A stretch of DNA of 64,000 nt from Allacma fusca (taxonomy: Eukaryota; Arthropoda; Collembola; Symphypleona; Sminthuridae), in NCBI GenBank assembly GCA_947179485.1, contig OX359247.1, forward strand, positions 41,516,801 through 41,580,800, read 5' to 3'. The position numbers and the translations under genes are program-made. Within the stretch, counting starts at the first letter, position 1. Each line of letters opens with the position of its first letter. Under the pieces are notes generated by a model. That model saw only the letters and a list, made by a program, of their open reading frames with translations. It was not told where the DNA came from and ran no database searches. Of the stretch, positions 10,077 through 20,060 are shown one piece after another.

Positions 10077-11193
10077 AATGCTGTAATCCCTTCCCGACAC
10101 TGATTTTAAACATTTTGTATTAGATGTTATTAGCGCGGTAATAATCCATAAATATTATTAACAAATGACGTTCAAGATTTATCAAAAACCTACTATAATA
10201 CATCATTATAAAAGACCACGCTACTGAATCCAGACAATTCAACTGTTTCCAATGGCTTTAAACCTTTAATTAGAAGCAATATCGCGAAAATAAAATCGCC
10301 ATCCTTTCATTGTGTACCAACATCCATATAGTTACGTTAATTTAAATTAAATTTGTAAAACTAGATTTTTTGAAAGTCGTAATAAAAACTATAATTTACA
10401 AAGTCAAACAACGTATTAGTCTAAACAAATTTAATGCCGAAAACTGAAACAGTAAGGGACCAAAAATTCACGTGGAACTTTTAAGTACTTTTGCGAGCCA
10501 CATGCGTATTTGAGAATCATTGACTTGCATGAAGTAGGAAAGAGTTATTGTAATGAAGTAATTTCTGAATAAATCAAAGTGAAATAAATAAGTCACAAAA
10601 TGTATAATAATTGCCTCACTCGTTATTCCTCTGGTAGAGTCATGGTCAAGGTCAACTTCCGTTTAAAACAAGGATATGTCTTGCCAATGACAGTTTTGAA
10701 GACGTTTGTTATACATACAAACATACATGGTTACACACACGTGGAGGTTCGAAAACTCACAGTGTGTTGTTTTAAACCTTAATGACCAATTGAATATAAA
10801 TAATGAATAATGAATAGTTGTTTATTAAGGTCGATAATGTGGTCTGAGCAAGTTCATTAAATAAATAATAGAATCAATTAAATGGGATTTCCATAAAATA
10901 ATAATACCTGTTGGGATAGGTATCTTTAAATAAGACTTATTATTTCGGATCAATTAAAGTGAACTAAAACTCTGACTTTTGCGACATAAAACCAGTAGCC
11001 AGAACGGGTACAATCGTAGATATTTTTCCTTGGTTGTATTTTCATTAAAAATGTCTTTACGATAATTGTCTCTGGTACAGACATAACTTGTGAGGTCATT
11101 GATAAGGTGTCTTCCTCCTTTAGACTGGGGGCTACACTTTGACAGGTTCAATTTTCCGTTTAGCTCTCCCAAAATTCCATAAATTTTGGAGCG
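10077..11193. other. Spacer between copies 6 and 7, duplicated at 15410-16190
   Basis: Bases 10083-10210 match 15418-15560. Bases 10605-10800 match 15590-15830. Bases 10830-11135 match 15840-16190 with gaps. The last part is a decayed retrotransposon tail on the minus strand, annotated separately. The 60 bases before copy 7 carry the leader motif (TTTGACAG, CTCCCAAAATTCCATAAATT). Confidence 0.6.
10940..11137 (-). mobile_element. Decayed non-LTR retrotransposon 3' coding tail (truncated copy)
   Basis: On the minus strand this reads a segment containing SKGGRHLINDLTSYV, NYRKDIFNEN and EKYLRLYPF, then frameshifts. It is colinear with the longer copy at 16003-16410, where an upstream C-x2-C and a following C are still visible. 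It is cut off upstream of those cysteines. It lies directly next to the receptor leader sequence, so the insertion or a later duplication joined the two. Assignment rests on the resemblance of the longer copy to the cysteine-rich end of LINE reverse-transcriptase proteins. Confidence 0.45.
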
Positions 11194-11551
11194 ATGCTGA
11201 CGACGAGTGAACAGCGATTTAATCGTAAAATCCTTCAAATCTTCTCCTTCTTAGGTCTAGTCCCTTTATATTTGGATAAAGATGGGATTTTGATTTACTG
11301 AAAGGGTTCCAGGGGAAAATACATTCGAAAAATGTATTACTCAATAATGCGCATTCATGTAACATTTCTAATTTTCCGACTACTTCAACAACTGTCCATG
11401 ACAATGTGGTACTTGTTTGAAATAGTTGAACAAATTTATTTCACTGCTAGTTTCTTGACTGCATTTTACTGGAGTTCGAGGATATTTGTAGTCGAACCAT
11501 CTCTTTTGCCCTCTATTTTGAACCAATAGTTTTTCGAATAATTAAAGAACG
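11194..11551 (+). pseudogene. Array copy 7: lone exon 1 with an internal TGA and a later TAG
   Basis: The exon 1 frame opens MLTTSEQRFNRKILQIFSFLGLVPLYLDKDG. TGA (11299-11301) then replaces the arginine codon of the IYRKG motif at codon 36. The frame reads on well-conserved through RIHVTFLIFRLLQQL, FEIVEQIYFTAS and VVEPSLL to a TAG at 11527-11529. A donor-like GTAGGT follows 11551. No exon 2 or 3 of its own follows; copy 8 starts 45 bp later. Copy 11 has TGA at the same codon. Confidence 0.88.
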
Positions 11552-11596
11552 GTAGGTTTAGGTAAGCTTCACAAAAATCTGATAAATTTTGACGCA

Positions 11597-12224
11597 ATGC
11601 TAACAAATAAAGAACTACTACTATTCAATTGGAAAACTTTCCGAGTCTTATCGTTCCTACTGTAATTACAGTACCTTCGAATTCGATAAAAACCAGTCTT
11701 TGATTTACCGCAAGGGTTTTACCCGAAATACGATTTCACGTAGACGTACTCTGTAGTTCTCGACTTTTCTCTGGCACCTTGAACCAGATTTATCACTTTG
11801 CTCATTATATTTTCACTTATTGGGGGTTGCATTTACTCAATTTTTGTAGTTCGTCATACCTCGGAATTTACGTATAACTCTTGTTCTTTGAAACCATCTC
11901 TCACAGCCGAAAAGTTGAATTTAGGTTTAGTTAACTAACTTTTTATTTATTGTTTAAGTTTACCGAAACTATAATAATTTCCTATAATTTTTCCGTAAAA
12001 TTTTAGGATTCTCAAAATAATATTCTCAAACACACCAGAAGCTGGGATTATCCGAGGAATTAAAATCCTCCAAGAACTGCAACTGTCCGTTCAGAATTTC
12101 AATTCAAGGTTTTTCAAGCTTCATAATTGGATTCAAAATAATTTCGCTCACAGTTGGCATTCTATGCCTATTCAATGCAATCAAAATTTTCCGAACGAGC
12201 CTAATACTAGCTCTGGGCAATTAA
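11597..12224 (+). pseudogene. Array copy 8: three-exon remnant with internal deletions
   Basis: Exon 1 (11597 to about 11757) resembles copy 13 but is frameshifted and loses everything after the first hydrophobic segment. Exon 2 (about 11777-11930) keeps only its second half, from the PHVEGCIFS-equivalent region to the end. Exon 3 (12005-12224) runs from the ILK... region to LALG and then stops abruptly inside what should be the sixth membrane segment. Exon order and spacing match the family. The exon 3 break at CTAGCTCTGGGC is the same one seen in copy 4. Confidence 0.85.
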
Positions 12225-13603
12225 ATTTACCCATATCCATTAAATTATTATATCCTATCATTATATTATATATAATTATCCAATTAAACAACCCATATCC
12301 AAAACACCTGGCGTAGATTTACTTGACCCACCTGGTCAATAAATGAGTAAAAGGTGTGACTTGGGCCCCGAAATGTTTGAACCTAACACCTCTTGAACTT
12401 TCGTGGTACGTATTGTGGAGGAGAGGAAGTTCATTGGGATAATAATTAAATCCCAACTTATGGACGTGAGTCTCATCTGGCGGGACAACTCTAGTCCTGT
12501 ATCTACCACAAATCCTAGGATATATATATTCTGTATGACCCGGAAGCAGTACAAAGGACCTAAGAAGGTAAGCTGAAGAATAGGTGGTTATAACGTTTCA
12601 CTTCAGAAAAAAATAATATAATGCATGTTACCTACAGACTTTTTTCACGAAAAAGTCTGTAGTTGCGGCGGTATTCATAATTATTACAAATTTCTTTTGC
12701 CTGGAAAATAATTAAAAGTAATCTCCTTTATATAAAATTGGATATTTCCAATGTCACCCTCGGAGTAATTGTTTAAAATGTTTGTGAGCAATATGTTGTA
12801 ACTCTCTATTTGTTATTTCAGATATTACTAATTGAACAATTTACAAAGTTAATCCAAAGGTAGAAGTTATTTACGAATGTGCTTGCAGGAAGTATTAAAA
12901 CTTCAACAATAATCTTTTTTAATGAAATAATGATCGAACAAATTAAAACGAATGTAAATAGTATTTCCAATGGCTGAAATCAATATGAAACTCACTAACG
13001 TGTGGAAATCGAATTATTATTTTTGTCAATGTAATCCATTTTCCAGTCGCTCCAATCAATATGAACCTCAGTAACTTGTGGAAATGGAATTGTTACTCTT
13101 GTGAATGTAATCTCAACTGCCTGTGGATTGAAACCAAGATCTGTTTAGACTCCAAATATTTCAAGTTAAATTCGTGCTAAAGTAAATAAAAAATACATTA
13201 AAAAAATTCTAAATCGTAAAAGTTTTCACATTATGCTAAAGAAGAATGAACTCCGCGTTAACCATGTGAGTTTAACAAAATTCAATTTTGAATCTGTTTA
13301 TTTTATGAATTCAAAACTTATAAGCTGGAACTTACAATTCTTCCCGTCTTCCCTCAAAAATCCAACCCCTACCTGTTGCCGTTAAAACATACGTGGCAGG
13401 GAAGCTACAAGAATTTCCATTGTCAGAACCTATTAACCTCGGAATATAGACAGATGATAATGTAGCAGTTGGTAGCACTTGAATGGTGCCTTTGAATTTT
13501 AAAGTTAATTGAAATAAGTTTTCAAAAATTCCCTGTTTAATTTGTATTAAAGTACGTACAAAAATATATAAAAAGTTTCTCAAAACCCTAACGTTTTCAA
13601 ACA
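12225..13603. other. Spacer between copies 8 and 9
   Basis: No gene was seen. Bases 12300-13290 duplicate 5400-6330. A perfect 13-bp inverted repeat with a 5-base loop sits at 12632-12662. Within the block, a segment near 13030-13110 repeats the preceding 12960-13050 (AATCAATATGAAACTCA-like), so there is a small local duplication. Bases 13300-13600 lead up to copy 9 and do not show the leader motif as clearly as the other copies. Confidence 0.55.
12632..12662. repeat. Perfect 13-bp inverted repeat
   Basis: CTACAGACTTTTT and AAAAAGTCTGTAG flank the loop TCACG. The duplicate block at about 5765-5800 shows the same place in decayed form (a T-run then AAAAAAGGTCTGCAG). The hairpin therefore predates the duplication, or was sharpened after it. 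Confidence 0.85.
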
Positions 13604-15091
13604 ATGCTAACGAAAAGTGAACTGGACTTTAACCGGAAAACCTTGAAAATCCTTTCATTCTTGCGTCTAATTCCCTTTGAATTGGACAAAAACGAGAGGT
13701 TCATTTACCACAAGGGCTTCAACCAAAATTTGATTTGGAATTTTTACTACACAATTATGTGTACTCACGTAATATTCCTCATCGTTCGACTCTTCCAACG
13801 ATTTTATACTCAAGATTGGAACAGCATGTTGGAAATAATTGAACAAATCTTTTTCACAGCCGTGTTTTTCGCAGCATTTCATTGGGCCACTTTCATATTC
13901 TTCGTAGAGCCATCTCTTGTTTCATCCATCTTTAAACAAATTTACCAAAATATTAACCAAGGTATGGTTACAAAATTAATTTACTATTTCCGTCTTGGGG
14001 AAATTACTTTTGACTCCAAACTGAGTATAGATAATTTTTTTATCCATTTTCGAATGAAAATAGTGTAGCTCAACTTCATAAGCAGTTCCATTTAATTCTT
14101 TAATAAAACCTACATGTTTAACCTCCCCCCAAAAATTATCACAGTTGAAGTGTATTCTACTATGAATCGCAGGCTCTCCCAAGGACTTCACTTCTCATTG
14201 GAGGAAATATACGAAGCAAGAATTTCTCATCATTTTCCTCCCGTTTTCCTGTTACTTTCTGACAATAATCTACCCTTTAATTTTTCTGACAAATCCCTCC
14301 GCAAAATTTTTCTGGTTTTCTGTTATCAATCCCAATTCAAACGAATCGCTCTTCCTGACCATATTTTCACTTATTGAGGGAAGCATTTTTTCGATTTTCG
14401 CAACTTCTACCTACATCGGAATTTACGTACAACTCTTATTTTTTGAAAATGTCTCTCATGCAGTAAGGACTGCAGTTGTGACTGTGATACACAGGAAGAA
14501 TGAATTTAGGGTAAGGCAAGTTATTTTTATTAAGTAGCAATTTCTTTTATAAAACTTGTCTTGAATTATTCTAATCGGAAAAATATATTTACATTGAAGA
14601 CACTTAATAGTATGACATCCGAAGTTGAGATTACAGGAGCAGTCAAAACTTGCCGAATACTCCAATTATCAATTCAGAATTTCAATCATGTTTTTTCAAA
14701 TTTGATCCTGACCTTCAAACTGGGTGCACTCACAGTTGGGATTCTCTGCCTTTTCATGGCAATCAAGATTTACAGGACGAATCCCATTATGGCCCTTATT
14801 CTATGCCTGTTGTCAACAGATATAACTATGGTTTTCCTCACACTGTATGACCAAGCCTTTTTCATCCCATCAAGAATAATCAGGCTCAAGAAAGTCATAC
14901 TCACGGAGTCCCACAGAATACAGAGAGGAGGAAAATTCCATAGGACGGTTCATCAAACACTGAGGTCAATTCGTCCTTGTGGGATCAAAGTGGGTCAGTT
15001 CCATTTGTTTGAGAGGACTTCAACCCCCAATTTTGTGAATTTCGTTAAACGGAGTGTGCAAGGACTGCTCGTCACTTTTTGTTCAATTTGA
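13604..15091 (+). CDS. Array copy 9: divergent putative 7TM chemoreceptor with shifted second-intron phase
   Basis: Exons are read as 13604-13961, 14173-14510 and 14600-15091, giving 395 residues plus stop. Intron 1 (211 bp, GTATGG...GCAG) is phase 1 as usual. The end of exon 2 has about 19 extra bases relative to its sisters (encoding VVTVIHRKN), which moves the donor to phase 0. The usual CAG-G acceptor of exon 3 is absent, but an AAG at 14597-14599 gives a phase-0 acceptor, so the frame is restored. Exon 3 keeps LQLSIQNFNHVFSNLI, YDQAFFIPS, RPCGIKVGQF and STPNFVNFVKR. This is the most divergent readable copy (residue 73 region DWNSMLEIIEQ). The alternative is a pseudogene with a coincidentally open frame. 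Confidence 0.65.
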
Positions 15092-16002
15092 TTGTGTTTG
15101 AATTGAGATATTGTATTAAACTCTATTATTGAATTGGTTGAACAGAATTTTTAGAAAAACGTTTTATTTGACAAATTGTAACGCTGTCTAATTCCCAGAC
15201 CTCCTTCAGTTTCTGGCCCTCTGTTATGACTTTGACCAATGATGCCACTTCTACGCACCTTTTAGCCTGCGTCAAATTGCTTAGCTTGGAATGGAATAAA
15301 ATGAGATAATAAAAGTTCGGAAAGTTTTCGTACAATTATAAAACTTTGTATATTTTAAATTCGTACAAGTTAAGTGACTTGATCAGAGCCATCTCACTAT
15401 AGTGTATTTGCATGATGTAATCCCTTTTCAACATTGATTGCTAAAACAATACTTAAAACATTTCGTTTTAGATTTTATTATTAGGGTAATGATCCATCAT
15501 AAATATTATTAACAAATGGCTTTCAAAATTGATTGAAAACCTACTAATACATCGTTACAAAAGACAAAAATTCTCTTTAAATGAAAGACTCTTTATTCCG
15601 CTGGTAGAGTAATGGCCAAGGTCAACTTCCGTTCAAAACAAGGATATATCTTGCCAATGACACTTTTGAAAACGTTTTTTATACAGACAAACATATTCAC
15701 AAACATACATATGTACATACATGGGTACACACACGTGGAGGTTCGAATACTCACAGTTGTTTGTGTTAGACCTAATAAACTAATGACCATTTGAATATAA
15801 ATAATAAATAATGAATAGTGGTTTATTATTCAGGTCGATAATGTCGTCTGAGCTCTCACGATGACCTTTATTTGGTTTCATATTGATATATTTAAGTAAA
15901 TAATAATTACCATTGCAAGTTCATTAAATAAACAAAAGAGCCAATTAAATATGATTTCCATAAAATAATTACACCTACTGGGATATCTTTAAATAAGAGT
16001 TA

Positions 16003-16410
16003 TTATTTCGGATCAATTAATGTGAAGTCAAACTCTCTGACTTTTGCGACATAACGCCTGAACGCGTACAATCGTAGATATTTTTCATTGGTTATATTTT
16101 CATTAAACATTTCCATACGATAATTTTCTCGGGTACTAACATTACTCGTGAGGTCATTGATAAGGGATCTTCCTCCTTTAGAGTAGGGGCATACAAAAAT
16201 GGAAGTTGTTTTCGTCTTTATTTTGTTGTTACAAAGTTCACATTTGCTGGTCTTCTATGCTGTTCTCCAAGTTTTCCTGATAGCATTTAATTTTATAATT
16301 TTTCCAGCGTAGTCCTGCTTTGAAGTGTTGGCTCATATTAACATTAGTTTTCAATTGACTAAAAATAGAATGCTTCTCTAACAAGATTTGCACGTATCTA
16401 TTTACTAACC
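16003..16410 (-). mobile_element. Decayed non-LTR retrotransposon, C-terminal end of the reverse-transcriptase protein
   Basis: Reading the minus strand gives one frame with SQHFKAGLRWKNYKIKCYQE, then a one-base frameshift. It continues with KCELCNN, an IFVCPYSKGGRSLINDL segment, FNENITNEKYLRLYAF and RRYVAKVREF to a TAA at 16003-16005. A C-x2-C, then C-P, then an R-x-L helix is the layout of the zinc-binding tail that ends many LINE-type reverse transcriptases; the usual histidine is not visible. AT-rich sequence with repeated ATTATT words follows, as in a LINE 3' end. A shorter sister copy lies at 10940-11137. No reverse-transcriptase core is present. Confidence 0.5.
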
Positions 16411-16678
16411 ACTGATTTTATTTTGCTATCATTAATTACATTTATGTTCGTATTAATATACTTTCCTCAGGCTTTGAAAATCGTCAGACATACATATTTA
16501 CCTTCCTATTTTATAAGGCACAAAAATGATTGGCAAATTACATATATTTGCAAGGAGGTAGCAATTTGCGACAGAATAGATAATGTAATAACAGTTCAAA
16601 TAAAAGCTAAAGAATTACAATTTCTTTTGCTGAAACCAACCAATTTTCAGATAATACTATTTGAATCGGGCTAATAAA

Positions 16679-16722
16679 ATTGACAGCTGAAGCTCTCCCA
16701 AAATCATACAGAGTTGAAAGCT
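16679..16722 (+). promoter_or_regulatory. Conserved leader motif ahead of receptor start codons (example: copy 10)
   Basis: TTGACAGCTGAAGCTCTCCC followed by AAAATCATA lies 20-45 bases before the ATG. Versions sit at the same distance ahead of copies 5, 7, 8, 11, 13, 14 and 16, and even the 20-codon relic copy 6. Its common core is CTCCCAAAATCC then CATAAATTTTG. It may be a core-promoter or transcript-leader element, or only duplicated sequence not yet eroded. Confidence 0.35.
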
Positions 16723-18082
16723 ATGCTAACGAAGAATGAACTGCGATTCAATCTTCAAACCTTTAAAATCTTCTCTTTCTTCCGTCTAATTCCTTTCGAA
16801 TTTGATAAAGACGAGACTTTGACTCGTAGCAAGGGTTTTAAGCAAAATTCAATTTGGAAAATTTGCTATGCAATTATTTGTATTCATGTAATATTTCTTT
16901 TTGTCCGACTCCTTCAGAAAATGTACTGGGAAAAATTGAATTTATTTGAAACAGTTGAACACATTTACGTCACTGCAAGTTTTCTCACTGCATTTAACTG
17001 GACATCAGATATATTTTTGGCGGAGCCGGCTCTGTTTGCCGGAATCTACAACCAAACTTCCCAAACAATTACGGAAGGTAAGAATTAATTCAGACATTTT
17101 TACGTGACAAGAACAAATTATTTCCTTCTTCATTTACGTTTTAGTGTTATTGTTTGCCACAAGGATGTCTTTTAAAAAGTGTCGTTATGGTAATGTTAGG
17201 GTCGCCCAAGGATCTCTCGTCTCATTGGAGGAATTACACTTTGCAAGAGATCCTAATCATTTTCCTCCCGTTCTGTGCTTTCTCTGCAGCTTTGATCTTT
17301 TACCCAATTATCTTTTTGATGAAACCCTCAGCACAGTTTTTCTGGTTTTCGATTGTACTTCCCAATTCAAACCAATTCCCATTCCTGATAATATTTGCAA
17401 TAGCTGAGGGCTCCATTGCTTCCATTTGTGTTGTCGCATCGACCATGGGAATTTACGTCCAACTCTTGTTTTTTGAAAACATTTCTCATATTGTTAGGGC
17501 CGATGTGAGGAATTTGGGGTAAGACAATGCAGTGTTTTATAATTTGTACTTGTACTCGTAGTCCATCCTTATTCGTAAAATTTCAGGATTCCTATAACAA
17601 GGAATACATCCGAGGCTGGGGTTATCAAAGGAATCAAATCACTCCGAGAGCTGCAGTTGTCAATTCAGAATTTCAATCAAGTCTTTTCAAACTTCATATT
17701 AACTTTCAAAATAGTGTCACTCACAATCGGCATCCTATGCCTTTTCTTGGCCATCAAAATTTTCCGGACGAACCCAGTTCTAGCTCTCGTTGAGTTGTTA
17801 CTAGCAGCCGATGTTAATTTCGTGTTTCTAACGATGTACGATCAAGCGTTTTTCATTCCATCGAAAATTAAAAGTCTCAAGAAAGCCGTGCTTTTAGCAT
17901 CCAGTAAAATACAAAAAAGAGAAAAGTTTCAGAGGATAGCTCGGCAAACAGTGAGGTCAGTTCGTCCTTGTGGGGTCAAAGTGGGTCAGTTCCATGTGTT
18001 CGCGAGGACTTCAACCCCCAATTTTGTGAATTTCGTGAAACGTACCTTGCAGGGGATGTTGGTAACTTTTCGCTCTGTTTAA
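16723..18082 (+). CDS. Array copy 10: putative 7TM chemoreceptor, intact
   Basis: Exons are 16723-17077, 17200-17518 and 17587-18082, giving 389 residues plus stop. Introns are 122 bp (phase 1) and 68 bp (phase 2), both GTAAGA-type donors with TTAG or TTTCAG acceptors. The protein begins MLTKNELRFNLQTFKIF. Membrane segments fall where they do in copy 2. Conserved words include HWRNYTLQEILIIFLPFC, KIFRTNPVLALVELLLAADV, YDQAFFIPSKIKSLKKAVLL and RPCGVKVGQF. Copy 1 looks like its broken sister: both share exon 2, exon 3 and 3' flank. It is preceded by a retrotransposon relic and by the conserved flank also found ahead of copies 2 and 5. Receptor function is inferred. Confidence 0.82.
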
Positions 18083-18794
18083 TTCGATTTATTTAGATAT
18101 GTGTGTAGCGACACCTATGTATGTCCAACTGTGGACATCTTCACTTCTAAGGGAATTATGAACAAGAGTTGTGCAGTACCTGGGTTTATTTCTTATTTTC
18201 GTAAGCGCGTAATTATGTGAAAAAGCACTCGCAGGTTGATTGCATAATATTATGACTCTTATAACTTAGGTTAGGTTCATAGTGTAAGAATTGAAACGGC
18301 TGTTTTTGTAGAATAGAAATGATTATGAGAACTGGAAGTCTATATAATTTGCTACTTCACAAAATTAAAATTGTTTTCTGAAAAAAACTTTGTGGTAATT
18401 TTCACAAAATATTTGGGGCATTAAACCTTACAGTAGAGGTCTGGATAATTATTTTATCTATTCCATATCCAATAAGGGCCAATTTCGTAAGTAAATTTAA
18501 TAGCGGAAATGAACATTTACCCAGTTCCTATCGAATACTGTAAAGGGAAAATAACAACTTGAGTTCAACTCTATTTTTATTCGAATTGCTGTACAAATTA
18601 TGGAAAATGAGGAAAAATTTCAAACGAGGAAACAAATACGATAGATGTTGTAGTACCTTGAGGATTTCAACTTATTTGTAATCGAACAATTACGTGGTGA
18701 ATGCATGTAAAACAAATTGCAGATAATAACTACTACACTTTGACAGTTTCAATTTTCCAGACAACTCTCCAAAAATCCCATAAATTTTGGAGCG
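18083..18794. other. Spacer between copies 10 and 11
   Basis: No gene was seen. Bases 18230-18320 match the copy 1 flank (2100-2190). Bases 18470-18545 match 4660-4730 and 9755-9825. Bases 18610-18735 match 9835-9955. The leader motif (TTTGACAG, CTCCAAAAATCCCATAAATT) ends at the copy 11 ATG. Confidence 0.6.
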
Positions 18795-19831
18795 ATGTTG
18801 ACGACAAGTGAACTGCGATTTAATCGTAAAACCCTTCAAATCTTCTCCTTCTTAGGTCTAGTCCCATTGGATTTGGATAAAGATGGGATTTTGATTTACT
18901 GAAAGGGTTCCAGTGCAAAATACATTTGGAAAATTAATTACTCAATAATGTGTATTCATGTAACATTTCTAATTTTCCGACTCTTTCAACAACTATCCAT
19001 GACAATGTGGAACTTGTTTGAAATAGTTGAACAAATTTATTTCACTGCTAGTTTCATTATTTTTTTGTTGAATCCCACAGCAAAGTTTTTCTGGTTTTCT
19101 GTGATAAATCCCAATTCAAACCAAATACATTTCCTTATTTTATTTTCTATTGCGGAAGCCTGGATTTTTTCAGTTTTTGCTGTTGCGCCAACCCTCTCAA
19201 TTTACATACAACTGTTGTTTTTTGAAAATGTTTCTCACATCGTAAGGACCGAAGCTGCTAATTTGGGGTATTGTCTTCATTCGGCCTCATTAAATTTTTA
19301 GAGAGGATTTTTAAGGCCGCTGATTTATAAATTGATTTCAGGAATTTAACCGATAATAGTGCACCCGAAGGGAAGATTATCAGAGGAATCCAAACACTCC
19401 GAGATCTCCAGCTGTCAATTCAGATTTTTAATCAAGGATTTTCGAATATTATATTTACTTTCAAAATCTTGTCCCTCACAATCGGAATTCTCTGCCTCTT
19501 CGTTGCAATCAAAATCTTCCGCACGAACCCAATATTAGCTCTGGTCGAGCTACTAGTAGCAGCCGATGTAAATATTGTATTTCTGACGATGTACGATCGA
19601 GCGTTTTTCATCCCATCGAAAATTGAAAGCCTCAAAAAAGCCGTGCTTTTAGCATCCAATAAAATACACAAGAAGGAAAATTTTCAAAGGATGGTACGTC
19701 AAACAGTGAGGTCAATTCGACCGTGTGGGATCAAAGTGGGTCAGTTCAATGTGTTTGAGAGAACTTCAACCCCCAATTTTGTGAATTTCGTGAAACGATC
19801 CTTGCAAGGGATGTTGATAACCTCTACTTGA
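18795..19831 (+). pseudogene. Array copy 11: receptor with exon 1 fused to exon 2 and one in-frame TGA
   Basis: The frame starts MLTTSELRFNRKTLQIFSFLGLVPLDLDKDG, meets TGA at 18900-18902 (codon 36), then continues open. Inside the second membrane segment (YFTASF) it jumps in frame to the middle of exon 2 (IIFLLNPTAKFFWFS). The end of exon 1, intron 1 and the start of exon 2, including the third membrane segment, are missing. The donor at 19268 (GTATTG) and acceptor before 19342 keep phase 2. Exon 3 (19342-19831) is complete, ending GMLITST. Apart from the TGA the frame would encode 320 residues. The TGA matches that in copy 7. Confidence 0.85.
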
Positions 19832-19973
19832 TCATATGCAGGAAGAATCCTACAGAACCCTGCGCTACGTTTGTATTGTTTAATTTTTTTCTCAAATTTA
19901 AAACATAGCAAAAGGAATATCCCGAAAACTCAAATATTTGGAAATGGCCCACGTTCAGAAAATTGTCACACCT

Positions 19974-20060
19974 CGTCAGACTTAAGGATCAATTCGTCCT
20001 GGTGGATTTAAAGTGCGTCAATCCGGTTTGTAAGACATCAACACCAATTCTCAAAAAAAA
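19974..20060 (+). pseudogene. Array copy 12: scrap of an exon 3 tail
   Basis: The words TCAATTCGTCCTGGTGGATT, AAAGTGCGTCA and GACATCAACACC align with the part of exon 3 that encodes SIRPCGIKVGQF to RTSTPN, with several mismatches. The preceding 130 bases match the region 24990-25110 after copy 14. It is a relic with no open frame. Confidence 0.65.

Larger units (their letters stand above)
15092..16722. other. Spacer between copies 9 and 10
   Basis: No receptor exon was seen. Bases 15418-15830 match 10083-10800 with gaps. Bases 16003-16410 hold a minus-strand retrotransposon relic. Bases 16520-16650 match 8010-8190 and partly 3000-3060, upstream of copies 5 and 2. The leader motif (TTGACAGCTGAAGCTCTCCC) occupies 16679-16700, just ahead of the copy 10 ATG. 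Confidence 0.6.
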
